The notes under the pieces were generated by a model. The model did no database searches, was not told the DNA's origin, and saw only the letters and a list, made by a program, of their open reading frames with translations. A DNA stretch of 63,835 nucleotides, from the IMG/VR virus record IMGVR_UViG_3300024432_000013, positions 1 through 63,835 of that record. One strand, 5' to 3'. Source of the stretch: a virus. Shown one piece after another: positions 7,746 through 15,808 of this stretch (position 1 is its first letter; the number at the start of each line of letters is the position of its first letter). The position numbers and the translations under genes were made by a program.

Positions 7746-8162
7746 ATGAAAGAAGAAATAATCAAATCTCAGTTTCCATCCGGGTTCAAACCGGTTAGCA
7801 GGTACTCGGGGAAGTATAGGTCAGGTTTCCATCCCAAACCACCGGCCATGACTATAGCTAAGAACGGGTATATAATCTTCAACGTCCCTGCATCAGCAAG
7901 ACTGACCACAGGAGATAAGAAAGCTATAAGCATAGCGTTCTTCACATCGAAGCGTCAGATTGCGTTCAAACCCGAGAGAACTCATATCAAACCCCCCCTG
8001 ACCTATAAGCTGACTACATCAGGGCTTTATAAGCGGCATGTATCTGTAGCGTTTAAGACCTTAGCACGAATCTGGAACATTGCGTTAGACGGCAAACATT
8101 ATCTGCTGAGATGGAATGAAAAGAGCGGTGTTATGATAGCGAATTTGAATGACCCGTATTAA
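7746..8162 (+). CDS. hypothetical protein (138 aa)
   Basis: AAGGAAGTG precedes the ATG. Basic, beta-rich protein with repeated aromatic and basic residues; the segment NGYIIFNVPASARL suggests an antiparallel sheet. No family recognised. Last gene before a 221-bp noncoding segment. Confidence 0.6.
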   Translation: MKEEIIKSQFPSGFKPVSRYSGKYRSGFHPKPPAMTIAKNGYIIFNVPASARLTTGDKKAISIAFFTSKRQIAFKPERTHIKPPLTYKLTTSGLYKRHVSVAFKTLARIWNIALDGKHYLLRWNEKSGVMIANLNDPY

Positions 8163-8383
8163 AGAAAATTTCCGGAAGCTCTGCCTTCAAGGACTCTATT
8201 ACTACGTAATAGAGGCCGTGAAGACAATAACAATTCTAAATCTTAGTATAAAAAAGAGTGTTAACGTATTTAAAATCTTAGGTCCGAGCTATTAGAAGAG
8301 TATTACCTTTAGGTAATACGAAGACTAATAGCGAGGAGGCAACCACTCGAGAGCGCGTGAACCGGTGGTTTAAGGAGGATGAC
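8163..8383 (+). other. hairpin-rich noncoding segment (221 bp)
   Basis: No credible gene. Hairpin A (8185-8223): CTTCA-AGGA-CTCTATTAC-TAC-GTAATAGAG-GCCG-TGAAG, with a perfect 9-bp inner stem and 5-bp outer stem. Hairpin B (8288-8332): outer 8-bp stem GCTATTAG/CTAATAGC and perfect inner stem GTATTACCT/AGGTAATAC, separated by purine-rich internal loops. Hairpin C (8341-8370): AACCAC/GTGGTT. Between A and B is an AT-rich stretch with direct repeats AAATCTTAG (8238-8246, 8273-8281) and a TATAAA-like box. It could be a regulatory RNA leader for the regulator operon, a replication origin or a processed small RNA. Confidence 0.6.
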
Positions 8384-8761
8384 ATGAAATTCACCAAAGA
8401 AGAAAAAAGCCTGTGCAAGCAGGTGGCGGAGAAGCATAAGAAGGAGGTTAAGTATGGGGACTGGATTTTATATGGGAATAATAAGCCTCGGCTCATAACA
8501 GAACAACCTAAAGAAATCCAAGAGGCTTGCTATTCTTTAATGGATGCTTTTATTCCCCTCTGGACTATATCCGACTGCTTGGAGTTTTTGAGGGAAAAAG
8601 GTTATCGAGTCAAAACTGATGATACTGGATATAAGGTTAATCCATTTCATGTGAATTGCTATAGACACAAAACCAAAATAGCTTTTTTCACGTGTGCCAT
8701 GACTCGACTCGAAGCCTGCCTGAAAGCCGTATTAGCCGTGTTCGAGGAGGAGGGAAAATGA
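8384..8761 (+). CDS. hypothetical protein (125 aa)
   Basis: ATG at 8384 is preceded by TAAGGAGGAT; an in-frame GTG at 8357 lies within hairpin C and is rejected. Charged helical N-terminus, central helical part (SLMDAFIPLWTISDCLEFL) and C-terminal MTRLEACLKAVLAVFEE helix. First gene after the hairpin-rich segment and coupled to the XRE regulator. Function unknown. Confidence 0.65.
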   Translation: MKFTKEEKSLCKQVAEKHKKEVKYGDWILYGNNKPRLITEQPKEIQEACYSLMDAFIPLWTISDCLEFLREKGYRVKTDDTGYKVNPFHVNCYRHKTKIAFFTCAMTRLEACLKAVLAVFEEEGK

Positions 8762-9069
8762 GCGAAAGAGCAATTCTAGGAAAAAACATTAAGAGCCTTA
8801 GACAGGCCAAAGGATTGACACAGAAAGAGCTGGCGAGAAAAGTAGGCCTGACCAGCGACACAATTTCCAAGATTGAATCAGAAAAACAAGAGAACATCGG
8901 CTCGAAACATCTAATCTCGATCTGCCGGGAACTAGATGTCAGTATGGAGGAGCTTTTTATGGCGGACCCCGAGACGAAGTTCATAAAGCTTGTGTTCTCA
9001 AAGCAGAACATCCGGAGCGTGGAAAGAATAATCAATGAAATCAAAAGCATTTTGGTGAAAAAGAAATAA
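8758..9069 (+). CDS. XRE/Cro-C1 family transcriptional regulator
   Basis: Residues 7-62 form a classic HTH_3 domain: LGKNIKSLRQAKGLTQKELA then KVGLTSDTISKIESEK, ending in the helix ICRELDVSMEELF. The C-terminal 40 residues are helical and could dimerise. It may control the phage's own gene blocks. Start 8758 overlaps the preceding stop; a longer frame from 8692 runs into the previous gene. Confidence 0.85.
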   Translation: MSERAILGKNIKSLRQAKGLTQKELARKVGLTSDTISKIESEKQENIGSKHLISICRELDVSMEELFMADPETKFIKLVFSKQNIRSVERIINEIKSILVKKK

Positions 9070-9620
9070 TGTTCTATCTGCTTTACCGATATTCTCTCGC
9101 CGATCAAAAGAAACTTTATCAAGAATTCAAATCCAAAGAGGAGCTAATTAAGTTCATCGAGAAGAAAAAGGATGAGATAGAAATCGATAAAATAATCAAA
9201 GCGGGGAGAGAATTTAAACTCAACTGGATATTAAAACTCGATGAAATTAACAAGCCAGAACCTCAAAAACGAGGCAGACCGAGAAAAGAGAAAGCCGAAT
9301 CAGAGAAATTGGATCAAGAAGGATCCGAACCCGAATCTGAACCCGAACCAGAATTAGAGCATAAAGAAGAAGAACCCGAGAAAGAAGAAGATCTTATGAA
9401 AAGAGGTAACAATGCGATCGAAGCAGCCAAAAAAGAGCACGAAGATAAGATAATAAAGTGGGAATTATGCGTTAAGTGCGGAAAAAATAAAGTAGTTAGT
9501 TCGAAGTCGAGAAAAATCTGTAGTGATTGCCTGCAAAAAGAAAAGAAGCTCGCTTCGAGTAAGAGAAAGAAGGAAATTCTTCTGAATTATGAGAGCAGTG
9601 CCAAATCAAAGGAGGAGTGA
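9069..9620 (+). CDS. AT-hook and zinc-ribbon protein (183 aa)
   Basis: N-terminal alpha/beta region (residues 1-70), an AT-hook (KRGRPRKEK) near residue 75, an acidic Glu/Pro repeat (EPESEPEPELE), then a C-terminal zinc ribbon with CVKCGKNK and CSDCLQ. Such modular proteins bind DNA through the AT-hook in the minor groove. It shares one base with the XRE regulator gene and may act with it. Function otherwise unknown. Confidence 0.6.
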   Translation: MFYLLYRYSLADQKKLYQEFKSKEELIKFIEKKKDEIEIDKIIKAGREFKLNWILKLDEINKPEPQKRGRPRKEKAESEKLDQEGSEPESEPEPELEHKEEEPEKEEDLMKRGNNAIEAAKKEHEDKIIKWELCVKCGKNKVVSSKSRKICSDCLQKEKKLASSKRKKEILLNYESSAKSKEE

Positions 9621-9749
9621 ATGAAAATTTTATTCAGAATACCCTTAAGTATTTATTGGCTTTGTTGGAATGAAGATTTTAAGAAATTTTGTTTGGCGAC
9701 AAAGCAACTTAATGCTGGAACGGGCTATTACTTTAAGCAGTTAATTTAA
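9621..9749 (+). CDS. hypothetical small protein (42 aa)
   Basis: GGAGGAGTGA lies directly before the ATG. Hydrophobic N-terminus (ILFRIPLSIYWLCW) and basic polar remainder. Possibly membrane-associated; no family recognised. Confidence 0.45.
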   Translation: MKILFRIPLSIYWLCWNEDFKKFCLATKQLNAGTGYYFKQLI

Positions 9750-9762
9750 CCAGGGAGGAGTG

Positions 9763-10155
9763 ATGTGTAAATGGGGAACATACGCTAAAGTCGAATTATG
9801 TGAACTCGATTTAAGGAACCTCAACAGAGAACAGAATAAATTGAGGGCAAGAAAACTGGGCTTGTCAGAAAAGGGAGAGCTTATTGATTCATGCATAGCG
9901 CCTCTAGTTCAGATGCTGAATGACCATGAAATAAAGACGGTAAGCAGCTGTTGCGGGCACGGAAAATTAGATTATTCTGTCATTGAGATTCATCCTAAAT
10001 ATTTTAAGCTCACGACATTTGGGTTTACGAAATTCTATTATAGGTATTTGGTAAGAATTTTTTCATATATTATAAAAAAATTAGTAATTTACAATAGGCA
10101 ATTTTGCTTGGAGTTAAAATTCCCATATAAGGGAGTACCGAGGAGGAGTGAGTGA
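9763..10155 (+). CDS. CCGHG-motif phage protein (130 aa)
   Basis: Carries the signature VDxCIAxLV-like stretch (LIDSCIAPLVQMLNDHEIKT) followed by SCCGHGK, seen in many small phage proteins of unknown function. The N-terminal CKWGTYA matches the same family. The Cys-Cys-His cluster may bind metal. ATG 9763 is preferred over the overlapping GTG at 9760. Confidence 0.6.
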   Translation: MCKWGTYAKVELCELDLRNLNREQNKLRARKLGLSEKGELIDSCIAPLVQMLNDHEIKTVSSCCGHGKLDYSVIEIHPKYFKLTTFGFTKFYYRYLVRIFSYIIKKLVIYNRQFCLELKFPYKGVPRRSE

Positions 10156-10568
10156 AAAAAACCCATAAAAAAGGAACCTATTGGCTTGATTTGGCTGACA
10201 ATGGCTATTGGCTGATTAAAAATGAGGCTGGTTATAGAGAATGTGTAGGAGTTGGAGATGAAGGGAAAAAAGCAGCGCTTGAAAAAATTGAAAGATTAAA
10301 CAAAGGAAGCCAAATGAGCAAATTGAAGGAAAGGGAACTTTTGAAATGGTTTAAAGATTTATATGACGCCGCACCTTATGTGTTGGGTGGGAGTAAGGAT
10401 GAACAAGCCTACCAGCAAATAAAAGAGATGATACAGAAGGAGTCAAGGGTGAGCATGGCAGAAGTCGAAAATATTGTATCGGCAATCAGAAAACATCCAA
10501 ACTTTATAGAAGCTACGGCAGGATTATCTGCATGGCTCGAAGTCAAGGCAGGAGTGCGTGTCGCATAA
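10152..10568 (+). CDS. hypothetical protein (138 aa)
   Basis: GTG start overlapping the previous stop, with AGGAGGAGTG upstream. The N-terminal 50 residues look like a small beta domain (GTYWLDLADNGYWLI); the rest is helical. No family recognised. Confidence 0.55.
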   Translation: MKKTHKKGTYWLDLADNGYWLIKNEAGYRECVGVGDEGKKAALEKIERLNKGSQMSKLKERELLKWFKDLYDAAPYVLGGSKDEQAYQQIKEMIQKESRVSMAEVENIVSAIRKHPNFIEATAGLSAWLEVKAGVRVA

Positions 10569-10592
10569 GAATATGTCAACTAGGAGATGAGG

Positions 10593-11093
10593 ATGAAAGA
10601 ATTAACTCACGATGATTTAATTAAAATAGCCAAAAAATGGCTATGGAAAAGATGTGTTGTTGTGGTTACGGAAATGAAAATAGCTCGTGAGGAACCAGAG
10701 GTTGTAGATGCTATTGGTTGGGAATATGGAGGGTGGTCAATGGTCGTTGAATGTAAAACAACGAGGGCAGATTTTTTAAGAGAAAAAAGAAAAAGACACC
10801 ACAAAGAAAAGGAGGGGGGCATGGGAAATAAGAAGTATTTTCTTATGCCCAAGGGTTTAATAACAACCGATGATCTTCCAACGGGATGGGGATTGCTTGA
10901 ATGTGTGGATAAAAAAAGAACGCCAACAATAATTAGATACCCGCTGTTAAAAGAAGACATAAATCATGGGCGAGAAATTCTCTTGCTAGTTTCATGCCTT
11001 CGTAGAATTGGAGGACTGAGTGATGGCATAAGCGTAAGGTGCTATCAAATTCATTCAAAGAACAGAGCCACTCTTGGCATAAAGGAGGAGTGA
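10593..11093 (+). CDS. MmcB-like PD-(D/E)XK nuclease-fold protein
   Basis: Shows the restriction-endonuclease-like core: EPEVVDAIGW (acidic residue), SMVVECKTTRADF (E-x-K) and a following basic helix with KKYFLMPKGLI. This order matches the MmcB family of putative DNA-repair nucleases, which turn up in many phages, sometimes mislabelled as other enzymes. It would cut DNA with metal ions at the D...ExK centre. ATG 10593 fits GGAG at six-base spacing; ATG 10587 is an alternative. Confidence 0.7.
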   Translation: MKELTHDDLIKIAKKWLWKRCVVVVTEMKIAREEPEVVDAIGWEYGGWSMVVECKTTRADFLREKRKRHHKEKEGGMGNKKYFLMPKGLITTDDLPTGWGLLECVDKKRTPTIIRYPLLKEDINHGREILLLVSCLRRIGGLSDGISVRCYQIHSKNRATLGIKEE

Positions 11094-11426
11094 ATGGCGA
11101 TAAGAGTAAGAAAAATTGAGAACAAAAACGCTACGGGTGGTTTTAGTTATATCGCTCTCTGTGCGGCAGAAACGAAGCCGGAACCTGGAGACCTTTATCT
11201 GGACGACAGTGTTCATCACGCTCTCAGTGGCAAGTTCTACGATGACCACGTGAAGATGGGATTTATAAAGAAGCCCACCGTAACCGAGGAGTTTGTGGGG
11301 ATGTTGCGGGATAGATTAATGGCAATTCCAATAAGAGAATACTTTATACCTAATAGGCGTAAAGTTATTGCTGATAGAATTGCTAAAGAACTTATTAAAA
11401 ATGGTGTGGAGGTGATGGAGAAATGA
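11094..11426 (+). CDS. small conserved phage protein (110 aa)
   Basis: The pattern ALCAAETKPEPGDLYLDD followed by HHALSGKFYDDHVKMGFI occurs in many small phage proteins next to DUF4031 genes. No biochemical function is known. The C-terminal helices are specific to this copy. ATGA-type overlap with the DUF4031 gene. Confidence 0.65.
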   Translation: MAIRVRKIENKNATGGFSYIALCAAETKPEPGDLYLDDSVHHALSGKFYDDHVKMGFIKKPTVTEEFVGMLRDRLMAIPIREYFIPNRRKVIADRIAKELIKNGVEVMEK

Positions 11427-11656
11427 TTTTAATAGATTACGGGGGACACATGGTTGCGACAGAAAGCGAAATGGAGCTTCATATATTCGCTAAAAAAATT
11501 GGTCTGAAAAGGAAATGGTATCAGACTGCTGGACGATTTCCTCATTATGATTTAACCACAAAGAGGAAGATCACCAAAGCGCTCGAGATGGGAGCAAAGC
11601 AAATACCAATAAAGGACCTTATGACCAAAGCCTGGTGGGCAAAGGAGAAGAAATGA
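11423..11656 (+). CDS. DUF4031 domain protein (77 aa)
   Basis: Matches the DUF4031 pattern: HMVATESEMELHIFAKKIGL, KRKWYQ, FPHYDLT, and a final helix with ALEMGAKQI. The family is short, present in phages and bacteria, and of unknown function, though invariant His and Tyr residues suggest catalysis or nucleotide binding. Length is typical of a complete protein. Confidence 0.8.
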   Translation: MILIDYGGHMVATESEMELHIFAKKIGLKRKWYQTAGRFPHYDLTTKRKITKALEMGAKQIPIKDLMTKAWWAKEKK

Positions 11657-11919
11657 GATTACATTGCAACGATTGCGGAAAAGTAGTTTCAACCGAGGTA
11701 CCGGACAAAACAGTAGTACGGGGATGGACACAGTGCCCGGAGTGTGTTGAGAAGCTAATGTGTGATGAAAAACAGGCGTTGGATTTGACAGATGAATGGC
11801 GTCGGAGTTGGGGCGTTGAGTCACATCGTTATGATATTGCATCAGCTCATACGGCAGCCATCAGGTTCGTTACATGGCTTTATAAAAAGAGAAACATTAC
11901 TCTGGTAAAATCTCAGTGA
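11653..11919 (+). CDS. zinc-ribbon hypothetical protein (88 aa)
   Basis: N-terminal ribbon CNDCGK...CPECVEKLMC binds one zinc in all likelihood. The C-terminal helix-rich part (DIASAHTAAIRFVTWLYKK) is unrecognised. ATG 11653 gives an ATGA overlap. The stop codon is part of the following GTGACC/TGACAA element. Confidence 0.55.
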   Translation: MRLHCNDCGKVVSTEVPDKTVVRGWTQCPECVEKLMCDEKQALDLTDEWRRSWGVESHRYDIASAHTAAIRFVTWLYKKRNITLVKSQ

Positions 11920-11945
11920 CCGATTCACATCGGTGACAATAACAC
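11916..11945 (+). promoter_or_regulatory. GTGA/TGACAA element, copy 3
   Basis: GTGACC (11916-11921), 18-bp spacer ending TGACAA, then TAACAC (11940-11945). An inverted repeat CCGAT/ATCGG lies inside the spacer. Located directly upstream of the DnaB operon. Confidence 0.55.
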
Positions 11946-11961
11946 ATTGAAGGAGAACTCA

Positions 11962-12750
11962 TTGGAGGGATTTTTAGATGACAAAGAATTTTTTAAAGCA
12001 CTGGCTGTAAAGGTCTGTTATGAGGCAGCGGCACGGGACTTGACAGGTTCTAGAAAAAAGTTTAATGTAGACGAGCTTTCACATAAGGGCAGAGTTAATT
12101 TAGACCATTTCAAGGAAATTTCCAGGAAACTTCAGGTAATGGAAGTAACTGTCGAAGACTTTATCGGAGTGATGTTCAATCACTATAAATGGCCACGAAA
12201 AATGGCAGGCAGACTCTTCAATTACCCCTATCTCTCGTTCCTCGCATCAGACGGAGCAATGTCAATGTTCAGGCGGGGATATAGGGAGCTTAAATCATCA
12301 TACGGACATATAAAAATGTTTAGACGAGTAATTCGGTCAGGCGAGGGCGGGAGCCTTGAAATAAAATTCGGCGGCTGTTTCTATACGGGGTTTGACTATT
12401 TGTATTCGGCAGTAGAACAGTTCGGATTCGCATACTTTGAACGCCCGATAAATCTGCTCTCTTTCTTCTTTGCAAATAACGAGATGTTCTCACCCGAGTT
12501 CATCTGTTTGCATAAATCGTTTCGGAAAATGCTAAAACAACAGGAAAGCTTGCTCGGCGTAGAAAGGAAATTAGCTCATGTAATATGTGAGTATGTATCG
12601 GCAGTAAGACGCAGGGCACGCACCGATAACCATTATCATAGACGGCTCGGTCGAGCATATCGAGCCGTAAGAGAGAAAGAAGGAGGAGACATCGAAAAGC
12701 AAAGGAAGAATCTCAGGAACTGGAAGCGCGTATGGCTCCTTCTGAGATAA
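11962..12750 (+). CDS. hypothetical protein upstream of DnaB (262 aa)
   Basis: TTG at 11962 follows AAGGAG at six-base spacing; an earlier TTG (11947) precedes that site. The protein is helical with an acidic start and a strongly basic C-terminal quarter. Its 3' end overlaps the DnaB start by 19 bases. Position and length would suit a helicase loader or accessory factor, but no loader motif or ATP site is visible, so this is only contextual. Confidence 0.6.
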   Translation: MEGFLDDKEFFKALAVKVCYEAAARDLTGSRKKFNVDELSHKGRVNLDHFKEISRKLQVMEVTVEDFIGVMFNHYKWPRKMAGRLFNYPYLSFLASDGAMSMFRRGYRELKSSYGHIKMFRRVIRSGEGGSLEIKFGGCFYTGFDYLYSAVEQFGFAYFERPINLLSFFFANNEMFSPEFICLHKSFRKMLKQQESLLGVERKLAHVICEYVSAVRRRARTDNHYHRRLGRAYRAVREKEGGDIEKQRKNLRNWKRVWLLLR

Positions 12751-15125
12751 GTACGTTAGAGACCAGTGTTCTCCCGTCAGCAATGCAGCTTGAGGTCTTG
12801 TCATTCCTTGTCCGTGATAGGGAAACGATGGTTCGGTTCATAGAGTCGATAACCGAGAGAAACTTTGAGAACCCGGTGCACAGGGTAATCTATAACATCG
12901 CACGCAGGTATTTCCTCGCCTATCTACGACCGCCACCACGCAGGATATTAGAACGTGAGTTAGATCGTTGGATTCATGCCAATGAAGACTCGCAGGTAGT
13001 AGGACCCGATTATTTCTGGACCGAAGTAGACAGGCTCTATAACATTCCACTTACAGAACGGCAGTACCTGTTAGATAAAGTAACCGATTTCCTGGTCAGG
13101 TATGAATGCGGAAAGTTGGGAGAGCAGGCAATCCAGGCAGTAAGGGTCGATACGTTCAATGCCGATAGTGTTATGCGGGCTATAACAGCGTTCATATCAG
13201 TGCAGTCGGGACAGATGAAATCGAGGATGGAGTATCTGTTAAAAGACGCAGAAACCCGGGTGCGGGAAGAACCAACGGCTCATAGAATTAGTACGGGGTT
13301 GCGTACCTTGGATAAAGTGTTGGGCGGAGGTCTCGACGTCGGGGAACTTGGCATAGTCTTGGGGCCGACAGGCATGGGAAAATCACACTTGTTAATAACC
13401 TTTGGGTCACATGGAATGCAGCAACGTCATAGGGTTCTGCACGTAACACTTGAGCTATCGAAAGAGAAAGTACTGGGCAGGTATGAAGCGTTCCACACCC
13501 GTATTCCAAAAGCAGAGCTCTTTGATAAGATGGATGATGTTGTCAGGCATCTAACACGGATGAGAAGCTTGGTTCAGCCTGCAGATGTGCTTGTTATAGA
13601 GTACCCGACTCGCGGTTTGACAGTAGACGAATTCCGAGCAGCAGTATCGCAGGCCGCAGTAGGACAGTCGTTCATACCCGACTTAATAATACTCGATTAT
13701 GCAGACATACTCAGACCGTCAAAGGAAGAACGGAGCGAGAAGCGGTATGAAGTACTCATGGCTATGTATGAACGTCTCAGAGGCTTGGCACAGGAATTCC
13801 ATGTTCCGATATGGACGGGATGTTTGCGAGGAAACGTTGAGGTCGCTCTTCCCGAGGGAAATGTTCCGATAGGAGAGTTAGAGGGAAAACGGGATTTTTG
13901 GATATGGGCGTGGGATATACCAATGAATAAACCGAAGGTGGCAAAGGCGAGTAAGTGTGTAAAAACAGGCACAAATGTATCGTTAGTGCGAGTGGGCTTT
14001 GATGACGGAAGTCATGTTGAGTGTACGGAAGATCATAAGTTTTTACTTCGAGATGGATATAAAGAAGCTCGTCATCTTCAGGAGGGAGATTCTTGTCGAA
14101 TTATTGTTCGAGATGAGTATAAGCATCGGCGTTCGATATATAACAGACTGCGAATAAAAAGAAAGTGGATATCAGAACATCGGTTTGTGTGGGAGCAGAT
14201 TCATGGTAGAAAAGTAAGAAAGACCGAGGCTATTCATCATAAGGATTTTAATCCCAAGAATAATCATCCAGAAAACTTGGTTTGTATGTTGGGAAAGCGT
14301 CATCAACGGTTTCATAAGGAGTTAGCAGATGGTTTGTTTAATGCAGGACGGAGCGAGAGAAATAAGAAGATGTTAAGCGAATTGAGAAGGGTGGATAATC
14401 CCATGTGGAAATCGGGAGTCAAGGAGAAAATGATAAGGAGTAAATTAAAGTTTTATGAGGGTTTGACAAAAGAGCAGAGGCAAAGGATGTGTTCGAATAG
14501 GACGACCCTTAGGAAGGGAGGATCAAATCCGTATGATTTAGTAGTGGTGAGAGAGAAGACGAGCAAAACAGTTAAGAATCAGTGGGCGAGTATGACCGCA
14601 GAGGAGAAATCAAAGAAGTTGAGAGGTGTGAGAGGTTGTTGGGGGAGGGTTCGAAAGAGAGATCGCAGCACAGGCAGGTTTGTTTCTCAGAATCATAAGG
14701 TTCTCTATGTTCGGAGAATAGGACGAGGAAATGTGTATGATATTGAAGTTCCAGAGACTTCAAATTTTATTTTGGGAAATAGAGTGGTAGTTCACAACAG
14801 TCAAGCCCGTCGTACCGCGCTGGGGAAGAAAGTAATAACAATAGCAGACATAGGAGAGTCGTTTGGTAAAGCACAGGTGGCCGACGTTGTACTTTGCATT
14901 TGCAAAACGAAGACAGAAGAAGAAATGAATTGTGGCCGTTTTTACGTGGGCAAGAACAGGGATAATCCGGGTCACATCGTAATTCCGTTCCGGCAGGATT
15001 TAGATTATAGCAGATTTTCTGAGCCGGCGGACGCTCATGCCCAGGAGATGGCGCCGTCAGAGGTTGAGTACGATGTGGCCCGGTATGAACAAAAACCCGA
15101 TGACGACGAGCAAGTGCCATTTTGA
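12732..15125 (+). CDS. dnaB: replicative DNA helicase DnaB, interrupted by an intein
   Basis: Hexameric 5'-3' helicase that opens the phage replication fork. The N-terminal domain (residues 1-150) matches DnaB-N. The RecA-like motor has Walker A GPTGMGKS near residue 213, the THEL-like VTLELSKEKV, and Walker B LIILDYADI. The motor is split after VPIWTG by a 326-residue in-frame intein (C364 to N689). The host protein resumes with SQARRTALGKK and an ADIGESFGKAQVADVV motif, giving 471 residues after splicing, a normal DnaB size. The C-terminus ends acidic (DDDEQVPF). Co-translated with the upstream 262-residue protein. Confidence 0.9.
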   Translation: MAPSEISTLETSVLPSAMQLEVLSFLVRDRETMVRFIESITERNFENPVHRVIYNIARRYFLAYLRPPPRRILERELDRWIHANEDSQVVGPDYFWTEVDRLYNIPLTERQYLLDKVTDFLVRYECGKLGEQAIQAVRVDTFNADSVMRAITAFISVQSGQMKSRMEYLLKDAETRVREEPTAHRISTGLRTLDKVLGGGLDVGELGIVLGPTGMGKSHLLITFGSHGMQQRHRVLHVTLELSKEKVLGRYEAFHTRIPKAELFDKMDDVVRHLTRMRSLVQPADVLVIEYPTRGLTVDEFRAAVSQAAVGQSFIPDLIILDYADILRPSKEERSEKRYEVLMAMYERLRGLAQEFHVPIWTGCLRGNVEVALPEGNVPIGELEGKRDFWIWAWDIPMNKPKVAKASKCVKTGTNVSLVRVGFDDGSHVECTEDHKFLLRDGYKEARHLQEGDSCRIIVRDEYKHRRSIYNRLRIKRKWISEHRFVWEQIHGRKVRKTEAIHHKDFNPKNNHPENLVCMLGKRHQRFHKELADGLFNAGRSERNKKMLSELRRVDNPMWKSGVKEKMIRSKLKFYEGLTKEQRQRMCSNRTTLRKGGSNPYDLVVVREKTSKTVKNQWASMTAEEKSKKLRGVRGCWGRVRKRDRSTGRFVSQNHKVLYVRRIGRGNVYDIEVPETSNFILGNRVVVHNSQARRTALGKKVITIADIGESFGKAQVADVVLCICKTKTEEEMNCGRFYVGKNRDNPGHIVIPFRQDLDYSRFSEPADAHAQEMAPSEVEYDVARYEQKPDDDEQVPF
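13821..14798 (+). mobile_element. HNH homing-endonuclease intein within DnaB
   Basis: Splicing block A starts at Cys364 (CLRGNVEVALPEG). Block B contains CTEDHKFLL, with the His expected of the TxxH motif. The C-terminal blocks are VYDIEVPETSNFILGN and VVVHN, followed by Ser as +1 residue. The middle third holds an HNH-type endonuclease core (AIHHKDFNPKNNHPENLVCM then KRHQRFHKE), so the element could home into intein-less alleles. Boundaries come from the first Cys and the terminal HN|S junction and restore an uninterrupted DnaB. Confidence 0.9.
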
Positions 15126-15134
15126 GGAGGAAAA

Positions 15135-15350
15135 ATGGCTAAACTAAGTTTTAAGCAACAGTGTTTAGATCAGTGTAAGAAGAAAATGAATTTTCCGAGG
15201 ATGAAAATTCCGAAGATAAGGATATCAGAACACGAACAAAATCTAGAAATGATAACGAGTGAGGATGAGGACTATATATGGCTCTTCAAATTCGGATTCA
15301 TAGCGAAGAACGATTTGATTGACTTGCTGAGTGGGGAGAAAAGTCTGTGA
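15135..15350 (+). CDS. hypothetical protein (71 aa)
   Basis: GAGGAGG precedes the ATG, nine bases after the DnaB stop. Short basic helix then beta/alpha C-terminal part. No family recognised. Its stop is inside the first hexamer of the next GTGA/TGACAA element. Confidence 0.5.
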   Translation: MAKLSFKQQCLDQCKKKMNFPRMKIPKIRISEHEQNLEMITSEDEDYIWLFKFGFIAKNDLIDLLSGEKSL

Positions 15351-15376
15351 CAGGTTTCAGCCTGTGACAATAGAAT
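15347..15376 (+). promoter_or_regulatory. GTGA/TGACAA element, copy 4
   Basis: GTGACA (15347-15352), 18-bp spacer ending TGACAA, then TAGAAT (15371-15376). The spacer contains CAGG...CCTG. Directly upstream of the lipoprotein gene. A partial GTGACAGG follows at 15378, overlapping the ribosome binding site. Confidence 0.6.
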
Positions 15377-15393
15377 AGTGACAGGAGAATTCG

Positions 15394-15786
15394 ATGGAAA
15401 GTAAAATGAAAATAAAGATTTTAAGTTTAATGGTGATCGGTTTAATGTTTATGGGTTGTGTTGCAACTCTTCGTAGTATTAACCCACATCTTTATCCACC
15501 AACGGTAAAAGAACGAAAGGCTTATATAGAGGCGAATCCGCAATTAATGCTTGTAATGAAAACAATGATTCTGGGTGGTGAAGTTATTATCGGAATGACG
15601 GGGGAAGAAGTTATAGCAAGTAGAGGACGTCCTTACAAAGTGAATAGAACGAGTACAGTCTATGGAATACATGAACAGTGGATTATGGGACCTATGGATG
15701 TCATGGCACATATACCTAAGAAATGCAAACAGTATTTCTACATTTATTTTGAGAATGGTAAAGTGACTTCCTGGCAAAATTGGTAA
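15394..15786 (+). CDS. BamE/SmpA-like lipoprotein
   Basis: Signal peptide with basic start (ESKMKIK), hydrophobic core (LSLMVIGLMF) and lipobox MGC, so the mature protein would begin at a lipid-modified Cys near residue 22. The mature part contains GMTGEEVIASRGRPYKVNRT, then GIHEQWIM and YIYFENGKVTSW, the pattern of small BamE/SmpA-type outer-membrane lipoproteins. A phage lipoprotein of this sort could act in superinfection exclusion or envelope modification. First gene after a GTGA/TGACAA element, which suggests regulated expression. Confidence 0.7.
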   Translation: MESKMKIKILSLMVIGLMFMGCVATLRSINPHLYPPTVKERKAYIEANPQLMLVMKTMILGGEVIIGMTGEEVIASRGRPYKVNRTSTVYGIHEQWIMGPMDVMAHIPKKCKQYFYIYFENGKVTSWQNW

Positions 15787-15808
15787 AAAATAAGAAATAA
15801 GAAATAAG

